From positions 19,070,165-19,134,164 of the forward strand of contig NC_079424.1 of assembly GCF_026213295.1 (NCBI RefSeq): DNA of 64,000 nucleotides. Direction: 5' to 3'. The translations under genes and the position numbers were made by a program. Below are positions 1 through 12,228 of this stretch, in pieces. Within the stretch, counting starts at the first letter, position 1; the number at the start of each line of letters is the position of its first letter. The DNA is from Gadus chalcogrammus. Taxonomy: Eukaryota; Chordata; Actinopteri; Gadiformes; Gadidae. The notes under the pieces are model-generated. The model saw nothing but the letters and a program-made list of their open reading frames with translations, did not search any database and had not been told where the DNA came from.

Positions 1-614
1 TCCTTTTAATGTGACCCTAACCCTTGGTGAGCTGATTAAATCACGCCCTCGGTCACTGCTAAATGTTCAATGAAACTCAACGTTAGGCTGACGTCAAATC
101 TTCGCCTGCGTCATCTGCCATACAGCCCTCTGTAGTACTGCTCTCAGTGCGTTCAAATGAGCTCAAACATGTAGAACGGGTGAAACTCTGTGTTGACAGT
201 TGCGTGAATGCTCCCGTTGCAGTGTGGAGACACAGAAGGGCGATGTGCAATCTGTTCAATCTGTCCGCTTCCTTCTGGAGAATAGACGTGCACGTGGTGC
301 AAACTGACACTTAAAACACTGTTGTGTGAATGTTGTCTATAAACACTGACGGAAATGAATAGAGCAGACAACCCTCTGGTAACTCAAACGTCACATAGTA
401 AGAAAGGCATTAAGTCACTACATATAGTGGCAACCTCAAAGATTTCTGTTTCGTTCTCCTTGGCGACATCATTGGAGACGACCGGTAATTGTTTCCATAG
501 ATCCCAATGGTGTTGCCATTGACACCCAGTTCAAAACATTCATACTGCAAATGGCTTCTATCAGTGGGACATAGACTCAATCACAATTGTGTAACCTCAT
601 TGATAGATAGTGAC
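1..614. other. Intergenic sequence, no gene seen
   Basis: No open reading frame here looks like a real protein and no splice-bounded exon is visible. The stretch is AT-rich single-copy-looking sequence leading up to a foldback transposon. Confidence 0.5.
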
Positions 615-1051
615 TTAAAGGCACCCAGTGCAACTTTCGAGGCTTAAAAATAAACATTCAATTTCTAGTCTTTTTTACACGTAGTAAGTTTCAATAACTC
701 CATACCATTACATACCGACATTCAAGCAGCAAAGATGAGACGTCGTTGTGTGGTGAGAACTGATAGAAAATCGATAACAACAACAATGCCGCCATTTTCT
801 TTATTTTTTGTAACCTACAATAAATAAAGCAGGCTTCCAGTCAATGGAAAAATGGCTTCTCCCCACCGGCGATTGTTGTTGTTTACGATTTTCTATCAGT
901 TCTCACCACACAGCGACGTCTCATCTTTGCTCCTTGAATGTCGATATGTAATGGTATGGAGTTATTGAAACTTACTACGTGTTAAAAAGACTAGAAATTA
1001 ATGTTTATTTTTCATTGAATGTTTACATAAAGTTGCACTGGGTGCCTTTAA
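615..1051. mobile_element. Foldback MITE, family A, copy 1, TTAA-flanked
   Basis: The ends are inverted repeats starting AGGCACCCAGTGCAAC at 619 and ending with its complement at 1047, each flanked by TTAA (615-618 and 1048-1051). The inverted repeats continue inward for more than 100 bp on each side, through the shared motifs ctagtcttttt, cgtagtaagtttcaataac and gagacgtcg, leaving a central spacer around 780-880. There is no coding capacity, so it is a non-autonomous element. A second, internally deleted copy lies at 10594-10880. TTAA target sites are typical of piggyBac-type transposases; the assignment is inferred. Confidence 0.8.
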
Positions 1052-1167
1052 CAGAAAGTTATATACGTGAAAATCATTATCTATTTACATGCATGTGTGT
1101 TTGAATGTGTCTTTCCATGTTGAAGTGAATTATATGTGTAACGGCCTATAATACGAAGAATGAGAAA

Positions 1168-1339
<172 letters not shown>

Positions 1340-2535
1340 ATGCGTGCGTGTGATGACCAATGCTTTGTTTCCGGGCCTTGCATTATTCTTCATTAGAAAC
1401 AGTTGTAGTTGTCTATTCCAGAACTGCCCCTGGGTTCAAGTCAATCTGCCGGCCAGGCATTCAGAAATAACACACGTATGTGTACATACACACTCACACA
1501 CTGTCTCAAACAGTGAATTTACACTGGCACGCTATAATTCTAACATTTGACTTATAGAATTGTACTGCAACGAACGTTAGTGAGATGGGCCCAGAGTTGG
1601 ATTGGAAAATGTTGTCAACAGCATGCACAATTGTAGATATTAATTGGTAATCAAATCATGATTTATGAATATAAGAGTGAATCAAAATATCTTTCCTCTT
1701 TGATTAGCGTGTTCAATTTATTTTCCTTTTCAGCAAGTGTTGACAGAACTGAGTTCATTATTTGAGCCTTAATCGGTTATTCAGAAAGATTTTAACTCAT
1801 CGAGACCTTTAAAAATAAAAAATAGGAAATATTCATTTGAATCCACGCATTTGAAAGGCAAATGCAGTCTCTCTTCTAGATGATGGTGTGGGTATATGGT
1901 GCATTAGTTCACCTTGCATATGCATTCCACACCGGCCAGGCTTCCACACATTATCATAATGTCATTGATTGAGGGTAGTGGATAGGATTGGAGAGGGAGA
2001 AATAAGTACTAAACAGAGGGAGTGGGGGATAAAGCTTGTGCCCTTTGTAATATCTGAACTCTCACTTCTGTTTCACATGAATCCCCAGTTCCTATACAGA
2101 CTTGAATATGGAAAAATGTTGAAATGGAAAATGCATGGAGAATACCACTGATTGACATTTACCCATTAACTGAGTGGCTAATCACTGTCTATATCGTTGG
2201 AGACTTTCTGATTTTCTGAAACTAAATTTCAGGATGGACAATTCTTCACCATGCATCTACTAAGAGGGAATGGGGAGACAATTTACTGCAATGGAATCCA
2301 GTTTTTCCACTCCATCCTATTTTTGCATACTCCTACTGACACCCCTTTAACTAAGGTTTATAAACATTGAGCAAATTAACTCTTGAAATTGACCCTTTCT
2401 TATGTACCATTTTACATTAAAGTTGTGAAATTAGCAGAGACCATTGCTCGATGCCTCACTTCAATGGCTTTATCGCTTTTAGCTTAGCACAAGTGTAACC
2501 TATTGTTGGCTATAAAGCACTGATGAGTAAGATGG

Positions 2536-2678
<143 letters not shown>

Positions 2679-2878
2679 ATTACATAAATCCACCCCACAT
2701 GCTTGACTATGTGACTGCATCCATTCCCAAGAGTTGGGGTATGAAATGGATTTGGGGGGAGGGAGAAATCTGAGAAAACTGTGTGTGCGTGCTTGCGGCG
2801 TGCATGTGTGTGTGTTTGGCCAAGTGTCTGAATGGGCCACAGGAAGGGGAAACAGAAAAGGGGTTTTGAGAGAGATAC

Positions 2879-3001
<123 letters not shown>

Positions 3002-3913
3002 TGTGTGAGTGTGAGAGATAGGACGGGGTGGTGAGGGTGCTGATGAGGGGGTTTCTAAAGAGTGTGGTGATGTGAGGGTGGTGTGGAGGAGGAGGAGGAG
3101 GAGGGGGAGGAGGAGGGTGTATGAAGTGGGTCTTCGTCACCCCCGTAAGCACCAGTGCAACGCGCCTCGGGGAGGCGGAAGAGGCCGCGGCTGAAAGGAG
3201 CGCTGATCCGCCGGTGGACGGACGCGGATCGAGAAAGTGCTGACGTTTCCACCTGCGTCGAAATCAAGTCACTTGGAAATGCAACGAATCATCGCCTCGT
3301 TCATCTCACCCCTCCTGTCTCTCGCACACTCTATCCTGTGGCGGTTAATCAGTTTTTCATTCATTATAAACACACCACTTCTGCATTCAGCGTGGCTGCA
3401 TGCACGGTTGAGGGTTTGGCGGGGATGTGCAGAAGAGTCAGACGACGACGGAGCGGAAGGATGGCGTTTGGAATTTGGAAAATGATGACGTCGATTAGCA
3501 GATGCCTGTATTCAAAGCGACTTTAAAGTGAGGCTGAGACTAATCAATGGCTTTCGATCAATATCAGAGCATCTCTGAGCATTTTGAGTGCTGCCAGAGT
3601 GCGTTTCTGAATAGTAAGTGGCAGTAAGTGCAGAGGTTGATCATTTTATGTTATCAGCTAGTAGTAGTAGTAGGCTACAAATGATATACATTTCAAATTA
3701 AAACAAATTAAGGGAATGTTCAGGACATTCTCTCGAAGAGCTGGATATTTATGCAATATTTCTGATTGAATAATCAAAAAAATAACTTTACAGGTAGCCT
3801 ACACAATACAATTGGCCTATATGGGTGCTTTATATTTCTTCTACAAAAACCGAATTGTGGGATTCCAATGGATGCGAATAAGCAAGCAGTGCTGCCTATT
3901 CTAGGCCTCACTG

Positions 3914-4138
<225 letters not shown>

Positions 4139-4316
4139 GAACTCACTATTGTCACCTTTACACCTCAAGCATCCAGAGCTTATAAAGCCAACCAAAAGAC
4201 AGTGACATCTTAAAAGAAAACTGAAAACAGACTTGTTCAGAGGGAAAAACTGTTATTGCCAAAGCAACGCAATATCTTATGAATTACATGCATATTCTGT
4301 TATCGGTGAGGAGAGT

Positions 4317-4421
4317 AGGTGACAGCCACACCCCGCTGAACACGCCCGATCTCTATTGATCTCGGAAGCTAAGCAGTGTCGGGCCTGGTTGGTACTTGGA
4401 TGGGAGACCGCCTGGGAATGG
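4317..4421 (+). pseudogene. 5S rRNA-derived sequence (pseudogene or 5S-derived SINE head)
   Basis: The body matches vertebrate 5S rRNA from the GCCACACC region through GAACACGCCCGATCTC, GATCTCGGAAGCTAAGCAG, TCGGGCCTGG and TACTTGGATGGGAGACCGCC. The internal RNA polymerase III promoter (box A, intermediate element, box C) is largely kept. Both ends fail to match: the usual first ~8 bases and the last ~17 bases that pair to close the terminal stem are replaced by unrelated sequence, and there are a few internal substitutions. It is therefore not a functional 5S gene. It could be a lone pseudogene or the head of a SINE3-type retroposon, which use a 5S promoter; no clear SINE tail was identified. 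Confidence 0.8.
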
Positions 4422-5719
4422 CTCATGATGACCCCCCAATGTCCCTATCCCTCAACCCTGGGATCTATCAAAAGAATCAAAACGGGCGGCTCCATCTGGT
4501 GGCCAAGGGTGGGAGGTGTTACTTCCAGAAATGTTATGTGCAAGGCCTACATTATCAAAATCCACTAGTCTGCTGAATGTTTTGTTTATTTTCATACTTT
4601 GAGTTGATGTAGCTGATGTTTAATGTGTAAAAGTGTTTAATTGTTAAATTTTTGGGCTGAATTAAGTAGAATAAGAATGTATTCAGTGCACTCTCACTTG
4701 GTCTGGAAGACATCAGAGCCATTCCCTGAACTCATTGTTTTGACCACACAGGGATTGCAGCCAGGACAGTGGGGGTGTATTCACACCTCTGGTTGCGGGA
4801 GTGAAGACACAAGGACTTCTTATTGCTTTGGTGTGTTTGGTGTCTTTCCACTATCCCACACCTTGTGAAACCCAAGCACACAGAGACTCCAAAATACTTT
4901 TACAACTTTTATTTTTCACCCAGAATGTGTTTCATTGAAAAGGCAATGCATATAAAACACAATTAAACAAGATCTGTTTAGTTAAAAGCTCGCCCACCAC
5001 GACAAGGTACAGATCTACAGGCGAGAACACGAGAACATGAGACGAGAGACAAACATTTACTAGCATTTGCAAACATTTAGTTAAACATGGAGCTGAAAGA
5101 CATACACACATCACAAGGACAGGCACATATAAATAGCATTAATAATAATCAAAAACACTCAACAATTAAAGAACACACACTTGTACTTAAGATACAAATT
5201 AACAATTGGCTGTACAGGCTAAAGTGCAATAATGAACATGATTATCCAAAGACTCAGGTGACCAATCAACAAATAAAGGCTCAAGCCGTTCTTCCCTTTT
5301 GTGTTTTGTGTTTTCTTTAGCAAACTTTTGTTAAACATGAAGCCGACAAATACATACAAACATCACAAAGACATGAAGCTGACAAAGACAAACAAACAAC
5401 AAGCATGACAAAAACACCGATTATCTGAACATGAACAACCACTAAAGGGTATGTAAACTGATTGTGTTGGATTGGAACTGATTAAGGTTAAAAAGATTGG
5501 CCTCGATATTGAACACAGACCAGAACAGATACTACAAAGTGCATTTTAACAGCAATATAAATAATAATAAATAAAAAGCAAACAAAAGAACTTCAAGTAA
5601 AACTGCAAAGTGCATTTTTTTGAACGATATAAATAAATAGATAGTGCTTGCTGAAGCACTTTAAAAACACACACAAAGAAAGAGACAAACACACACAAAC
5701 AAGCCTCTTCCTCTCTCCT
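4422..5719. other. Intergenic, no gene seen; weak internal repeats
   Basis: Two related stretches rich in 'ttaaacatg(g/a)agc(t/c)ga' and 'acatcacaa(g/a)gaca' occur at 5060-5130 and 5325-5400. The phrase 'gcaaagtgcattttt' recurs near 5537 and 5606. This looks like old repeat or untranslated sequence downstream of the decayed gene at 5720-8763. Confidence 0.45.
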
Positions 5720-8700
5720 ACAGATGGCACGGGAACAGTGGCATCACAGAGGTAAGTTATTAACACACACACACACAGGGGGTGGGCCATAGGTCAACGC
5801 AGCAGGGGGCCTCGGCTGGAGGTAGGTGGGCGCAGGAGGCCTCGGCAGAATGGGGGTGAGCGCAGCAGGCTTCGGCCGGCTGGAGGACGACAACCCAGTG
5901 GGCTGAACGGGTCGGTTCGCGGGAGTCACAGGCTCTGGTTCATCAACAAATAATCTGGAAATTTAAAATACACGTAAAATACACAGCAATTCTTTTTTTA
6001 CTGTCCCTTCAAAGAAGCTGTGACCTTGCTAGGGGAGGTGAGCTGGTTGGCCGGTGCGCGGTGCTTCAGCATCTTGGGGAGGAGGTAGAGCAGGCGACTT
6101 TCCTCGGTCACCTGTGCCCCCTGAGCATACCTCATCCAGCCAAACTTGGTCTTCTGGGCTGCTCTGGTCTCAGGAGAGTCCGCCCCAAGACACCGACCGA
6201 ACAAGGTGTAGCTCCACCTTGACTCATACCTCTTGACAGCGGGCGGCGGTCTTGTCAAGGTCATGGAGAGCGTTGGCTGCGGCGGTGATATTCTGCCGGA
6301 GGTCCGCCGGCACTAGGAGGTGGTCGCTGTCGTCAGCCAGTTCTAGGAGGAGCCCGGCCAGTGCCTCCACTTCCTCTATACCCGGCAGATGCAGGTGACG
6401 GTGGGTCATGAACACGTCTTGCAGGGCAGGACTGTCCTCCTCTTCCGCCTGTTCTGCCTGAGTGAGGACGACGTGCTTCTCACCGACGCGGTCTATCGGG
6501 TCCTCCTCTGTATCGGAAGACATGCCGAGACCCTCGTCCGCCCTCTCGTCATCGTCGCCCTGCTCCTCCTCCTCCTCCTACTCACACGACTGCTCTTCCT
6601 CAACTGCAAATATATAATTGTACTAATCACAACATGTCTACACAACAATAGTTTTTTTTGCACCAGATTTGGCATCATTGTTTAAGTGTGTGCTTAAACG
6701 ACTGTACCTTTCTGGACGTAGCAGTCCCTGGCAGTGAAGCTGGTGGACTGGCACATGGCGGACTCCACACCAAGGAGCTCCTCCTCGTCAGGGTGCTCGT
6801 ACGCTTCGGGGACTGGCATCGGTGCGGCAAAGCTGGGCTCCAGGACGTGCTTCTTGCCGAAAAGAATCTCGGCCTGCTGGTTAATGCGCTGGATCTGCCG
6901 CGGGTCCAAGCAAGACGTCTGCAGGCCATGACCACCAGCGACACGGAGCGATGCCATGCGGTGGTTCCACTGCACGGCAAAGGACACCAAGTATACCTGA
7001 CACACACATTGCTCTTTGACTGTTATTGACTGTTATTGTGTACAACGCTTACAAGTGATGACTGAAGCTGTGAAATAAAATGTATCATTGAAGCGATCAT
7101 TGACACTTTTCTTTTTAAATTATACCGTATGAACATGTGTCTGCAATAAAGCTTTATATATATATATATGCGTGTTTTAATCACTTACTTGGAACGGCAT
7201 GATCCCACATCGCTGTGAAGGGACGCGTTGAACAGGTGGGCTTGCAACCCCTCGAGAGAGTTGCTGCCTCGCCGGCACTTGCATTTGTTCAGCTGGGTGC
7301 CGTTCATCACAACCACCTTCACAGAGACACAGCTGTATGCCAGGGGGATCCTGTAACACACAACATATTGCAAGGTCCTTATTTATTCTGGTGTCATTTT
7401 GAAATGTTACCACATACAAGTTTGAATGGTTTTGACACACGATGACTGCAGAGACATTAATCCACCTGCATGCAACTGAGGTGCTTGCTCGAAACTGCCC
7501 AGTGCGCGTCGACTGCCTCGGGCGACTTGAAGAGGCGGATCCCATCAATGTCAAGGCCGGCTTGTCCCCGGAACTTGGCAAGGATGGACTCCATCACCAT
7601 AGCAGTATCCTGTAATACATATGATATATTGTCAGCGTCAAGTGTTTAATCACATTACATTCACACATTAACACATACATTTATTTTCAAAGCTAGATCT
7701 GACCGATACCTTATACCGGTACAGTTGAATCCATGAATCTGTGTATGAATATGAAAACCACACTTACCGCAACCCCACGGGTAATACGCCTGACATACGA
7801 CCTGACCTGATGAGGCTTGAGGAAAGCCGTCATCTCCTCACCAGTGTACCTGTCGTAGAGCTCTGTGTTACCTAAACTGACCGCCTGGATAGGCAGCATC
7901 ATGTCCTCCTTGTTGTAAGCGAGCAAGGCACCCGCCATGGAACTCATGAAAGCCCCGTACTCTGCGTGGCTCTGCCTGATCACAACGGCATCCCAGCGGT
8001 GCAGCCAGTGGCGGATGTCCAGCCTGATGACAGTACCCCTCTTCACGCAATCACCAAACAGGTTCTCCAAGAAGGACGAACCGCTGTCACTAAAAATGAT
8101 ATCATGACATTTTGTGTAGGTGTGTTACATGTTGGATTATCCATTTCATCGTAGGTTTCAACTGCTATTGAATTCACCGACACCAGTTGTTGCCGCGTAC
8201 AACACCTTCGGAGCAGGAGCATTGGCGCTGCGAAAGCGGGCGACCAGAGCTCTGGCCATGCGTGCGTAGCACCCCTCCGACTCGGACGCAACCACCACCG
8301 TGGTCAAGAACTGACCCCACTCATTCAGCACACTGGTCAGGTACTGCATGGTGCCCTGGCCGTCGCCATAGACCTTCTTGAGAGTCTATAAAAACAAAGC
8401 AGAACATTCATTGTGTGGAGTGATCATATGGAACAGACTGACTGTGTTGATAAACAAATACTCCAGCTGTACATACCTTCCTCGTGCCGTCGATGCACAA
8501 GATCTCCCCAGTAGTGCCGAGGATCTGGTCCCTGTACACTGGCATCTTCCCCATCTCCAGGATCAGGTGCACGCGCCTCAGGACCTGAGCAGATGGAAGT
8601 CGAGACGGGGCGATGGGAGGGGTGTAAGTGCCAGCCGCTCTGGCAAAAGAAAGGATGCCTCGCTGAGAGGAAGAGGATCCAGCCGCCGACGTGTGGGCGT

Positions 8701-8763
8701 CGTACAGGAGGGTCTGGTACAGGTCCCGATGCTCCACGTACCACTCGTCGTGGCCCTGCTCAA
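5720..8763 (-). pseudogene. Decayed multi-exon gene of a multicopy, possibly transposon-derived fish family
   Basis: Minus-strand exons bounded by GT-AG sites can be laid out: about 8760-8477, 8385-8184, 8089-7768, 7609-7466, 7350-7189, 6996-6708 and 6603 to about 5998, with a proline-rich tail near 5930-5744. The 5' part ends abruptly where a tandem repeat begins (about 8763). Motifs seen: LCIDGTRK at an exon end, VLYA followed by a disrupted acidic/Asn stretch, RLDIRHWLHRWDAVVIRQ, and KTKFGWMRYAQ near the end. Lesions: the 202-nt second exon is one base short of the phase needed to join the third; the fifth exon changes frame twice; the seventh has an in-frame TAG after SCE and a further shift before the YESRW stretch. 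From memory the family is present in many copies in teleosts and usually called 'uncharacterized protein'. The spaced Asp-containing motifs suggest an RNase-H-like transposase fold, which is only an inference. Confidence 0.7.
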
Positions 8764-9640
8764 CCCTGTCTCGTCAAAATTACGTTCCCATAGAACTATT
8801 CGGCATTCTCAATTACGTTTGTCATAAAACGTATTTTGTCCGCGATTACGTTTTATTGAACGTATTGCAAATACGTTCGTCCTCAGCCTATTTTTTGCCA
8901 TTCATTAACCTCTAGGATTATGTTTGGTTGAAATGTATCCCAGATAGGTTAAATGTCAACGTATAGCACATTATTGTCATTAAGGCATATCTTCCTTTCA
9001 GGGAACGTTTCATTTAACGTATTTTGTCTGAAAAATGTATCTTGGCCGTGAATACGTTTTATTGAACATATCGCAAATACGTTCGTTGTCAGCCTATTGT
9101 TTTGCCATTTATTAACCTCTAGGATTAGTATCCCAGATAGGTTAAATGTCAACGTATAGCACATTATTGTCATTAAGGCATATCTCCCTTTCAGGGAACG
9201 TTTCATTTAACGTATTTTGTCTGAAGAACGTATCTTGGCTGTGGATACGTGTTATTGAACATATCGCAAATACGTTCGTTGTCAACCTATTTTTTGCCAT
9301 TCATTTACCTCTAGGATTATGTTTGGTTGAAACGTATTCCAAATATGTTAAATGTCAACGTATAGCACATTATTGTCATTAAGGCATATTTCCCTTTCGG
9401 GAAACGTTTCATTTAACGTTATTTTGTCCCTGATTACGTCTTATTGAACATATTGCAAATAGGTTCGTTCTCAACATTTTTGTTGTTATTTATTTAAGCT
9501 ACCTCTTGGATTACAGGCTACATTTAATTGAAACGTATCCTTAATAGGCTACGTTAAATTTCGATAACACATTATTGTCAGCATATAGGCATAGGTCTAC
9601 CTCTCGGGGAAGCGTACGTTTGATTGTAATGTTAATAGTC
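8764..9640. repeat. Tandem repeat, unit about 195-206 bp, about 4 copies
   Basis: The phrase 'gttaaatgtcaacgtatag' followed by 'cacattattgtcattaaggcat' recurs at about 8948, 9141 and 9347, with a diverged copy at 9553. Each unit also carries 'cctctaggatta', 'ggaacgtttcatttaacg' and 'gcaaatacgttcgt'. The array directly abuts the broken 5' end of the decayed gene on its left. This is satellite-like non-coding DNA. Confidence 0.85.
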
Positions 9641-9819
9641 CAACGTTATATCAACATGTCACAAGAGGAGAAATTAGCTGCTGACGGGGTAACTGTAGGA
9701 GCGGGGGTTGCTTTGTTGATTTCTTTATCTAGGGCTATAGCTGTGGTCAAAGCGGGAAGTGTGCGTTGTCTGGGCGGCTGCCTGAACTGAGCTGCAGGAA
9801 ATTATGTTCACACGTTTCT

Positions 9820-10314
9820 TCAATATTTAAATAAAATAGGAGGAGCAAAATATTAATTTTTAGTGAGGTGTGTGTTGTTAGTACCACATAGTAGAACATG
9901 TCTAAATTGGTCTGGGGCCTCTGGGTCCCCTAACTCAGAAGCTATTGAGCAAAAAGCCGTTTTCTATAGGAAATGAATGGGATTCTTAAAATATTTAAAT
10001 AAAATAGGAGGAGCAAAATATTAATTTTTAGTGAGGTGTGTGTTTTTAGTACCACTTAGTAGGACTGGTCAACATTGGTCTGGGGCCTTTGGGTCCTATA
10101 ACTCGGAAGCTATTGAGCAAAAAGCAATTTCCCATAGGAAATGAATGGGATTCTTAAAAAATGTAAATAAAATCGGAGGAGCAAAATATTAATTTTTAGT
10201 GAGGTGTGTGTTGTTAGTACCACTTAGTAGGACTGGTCAACATTGGTCTGGGGCCTCTGGGTCCTATAACTCGGAAGCTATTGAGCAAAAAGTAATTTCC
10301 CATAGGAAATGAAT
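9820..10314. repeat. Tandem repeat, unit about 170 bp, 3 copies
   Basis: Three copies of a unit containing 'aataaaat(a/c)ggaggagcaaa', 'ttagtgaggtgtgtgtt', 'tggtctggggcct' and 'ggaaatgaatgg' start near 9823, 9991 and 10161. Copies are highly similar, which implies recent amplification. Confidence 0.9.
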
Positions 10315-10593
10315 GGCCGAATATCCGTCGAATATCCAACTTCAAACTAACTTCACCACGGTGAATTGAACTCGATCTGTAGACCACACATCATTGGACA
10401 ACTTTGAAGACAAAGAAGAAGAATTAACCACTCAAACGCGAATAAAGCAGCATAATACCTAAAAATCTAGAAGTAAAGTTTGTACTTTGTAGCCTCGTTT
10501 ACCGGCGCTCCGTGCGCAGCTGCCGCTGGGTGACATCATAGGCTATCAACGTGACTTTTCACCTTTGCCTGCCTGCGCGATGCGCTTGTTGTT
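10315..10593. other. Intergenic, no gene seen
   Basis: Non-repetitive-looking sequence between a tandem repeat and a MITE; no supported feature. Confidence 0.4.
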
Positions 10594-10880
10594 TTAAAGG
10601 CACCCAGTGCAACTTTATGTAAACATTCAATGAAAAATAAACATTCAATTTCTAGTCTTTTTTAGACGTAGTAAGTTTCAATAACTCCATACCATTACAT
10701 ATCGACATTCAAGGAGCAAAGATGAGACGTCGTTGTGTGGTGAGAACTGATAGAAAATCGTAAACAACAACAATCGCCGGTGGAGAGAAGGATGGAGTTA
10801 TTGAAACTTACTACGTGTAAAAAAGACTAGAAATTGAATGTTTATTTTTAAGCCTCGAAAGTTGCACTGGGTGCCTTTAA
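10594..10880. mobile_element. Foldback MITE, family A, copy 2, TTAA-flanked
   Basis: Same terminal repeats as the copy at 615-1051 (AGGCACCCAGTGCAAC from 10598, complement ending at 10876), flanked by TTAA at 10594-10597 and 10877-10880. The centre is shorter: after 'caacaacaatcgccgg' it jumps straight into the right arm, so the copy is internally deleted. Shared arm sequence is nearly identical between the two copies. Confidence 0.82.
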
Positions 10881-11478
10881 GAGACGGTACAATGCAGGGT
10901 AAGATCACTACAGAGTCAGACACACACAGACAGTTGTTTCCAAAACCATTAAGTTGATAATGCTAAATAAACTGTAACAGTTCTCGTTTTGTAGCGTCAT
11001 TTTGAAGTATAGGCCAATGTTTGCCAGCAAAAGCTTTTCAACAAGCATCGTTTTAACTGACTGTGAAACCACTCGGTTTATTTTCTATTGCCTACCAGCA
11101 AACCTATCTGGGAAACCTTTTGAAATTGCAAAGGGAAAGCATACATTGTTATATTGAATCTGTATAGGCTACTCTGTAGTAACTACGTGGCCACATGACA
11201 TGGCCAGTGGCGGTGGGTCAATAGAGGGCGCTGTCACACCATATTTGTACCGGGTGCCAAATTTGTACCGGGCACGTCATCCCGGTACAGACCCCCCACA
11301 GTAACAGACCCCCAGTCTATTACTGTGCCAAACCAACATTTTTGATCACCAGCCGCCACTGGACATGGCAAATCCGTTTCATGTCTACTCTGTCTCAGTG
11401 TCTCTGACAGTAGTGGTTTTTGCATGTGCCCTTTTTTGAATTTGAGCCCCTGCCCCTCAAAGGGTCGCTGCACGGCCC
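10881..11478. other. Intergenic, no gene seen
   Basis: Contains the near-repeat 'accgggtgccaaatttgtaccgggca' around 11248-11275 and otherwise unremarkable sequence. Confidence 0.4.
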
Positions 11479-11614
<136 letters not shown>

Positions 11615-11666
11615 AAATCTTTTTAAAGAACATTGGGGTGGATTACTTTTATTGAACACGTACACT

Positions 11667-11970
11667 TCATTTCAGCTTTAAAGACAGCATTTTGTGTACA
11701 TTTTGATTGTATGCATTTGCGTAGCTAACATCTACAAATGATGGTGGTGATGGATACATGAATGGGTTCATCAATGAGTATTGATCAGTGAGGCCTTCAA
11801 CTCCCCCACAACTCTCATCGAACGCCTTTCTTTCAAAACACCCCGCATTCAGTTGATTGCAGTACCGATCAAGATAATCGTCAAATCTAATGGCGTTGTT
11901 CACTCTGAAGGTCAGATAAATCATACAGATGGCATGTATAGCTAGATTAAAGAGCTCAAAATGAGGTGAA
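11667..11970 (-). CDS. Candidate orphan terminal exon, unrecognised protein
   Basis: A minus-strand reading frame with balanced composition ends in TGA at 11669-11667. A polyadenylation signal AATAAA follows 13 bases later (11653-11648 on the minus strand). The translated end contains a hydrophobic stretch (LFNLAIHAICMIYLTF), then RFDDYLDRYCNQLNAGCFE with two cysteines, then a Pro/Tyr-rich tail. Possible splice acceptors lie just upstream ('ctctttaatctag' and 'attctcccag'), so the true left boundary is uncertain; the frame stays open to 12035. I do not recognise the family. It could be the last exon of a small membrane protein whose other exons are outside the window or displaced by the transposon at 12229-13361, or a chance frame. 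Confidence 0.25.
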
Positions 11971-12228
11971 ATGGAGAGTTTTACTGGGAGAATAATTGTG
12001 ATTTGTTGACCTGTTTTCACATATTTTTTGGGCATATATACGTAAGGCCAAACTTGATCACACCTTTAAAATGGAGTAAGCTAATATTTCTAGACAAAAG
12101 AAACATTATCTTTGTGATGCTACAAATGGGCACACTGATGTGGCCGCCTACATGGGTTGGAATTATTTATTATTTTGTACTGATTATGAAGTTCATGTCT
12201 GTCAAAAAGCATAAGGTATTTCTGATTA

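Noticed and set aside
9575..9790. 71-codon frame after the 200-bp tandem array
   Set aside because: No recognisable domain, splice context or poly(A) signal; it partly overlaps a diverged repeat unit.
8764..10314. Regular tandem repeats considered as a CRISPR-like array
   Set aside because: Units are 170-206 bp head-to-tail copies without short repeats separated by unique spacers, and the genome is eukaryotic.
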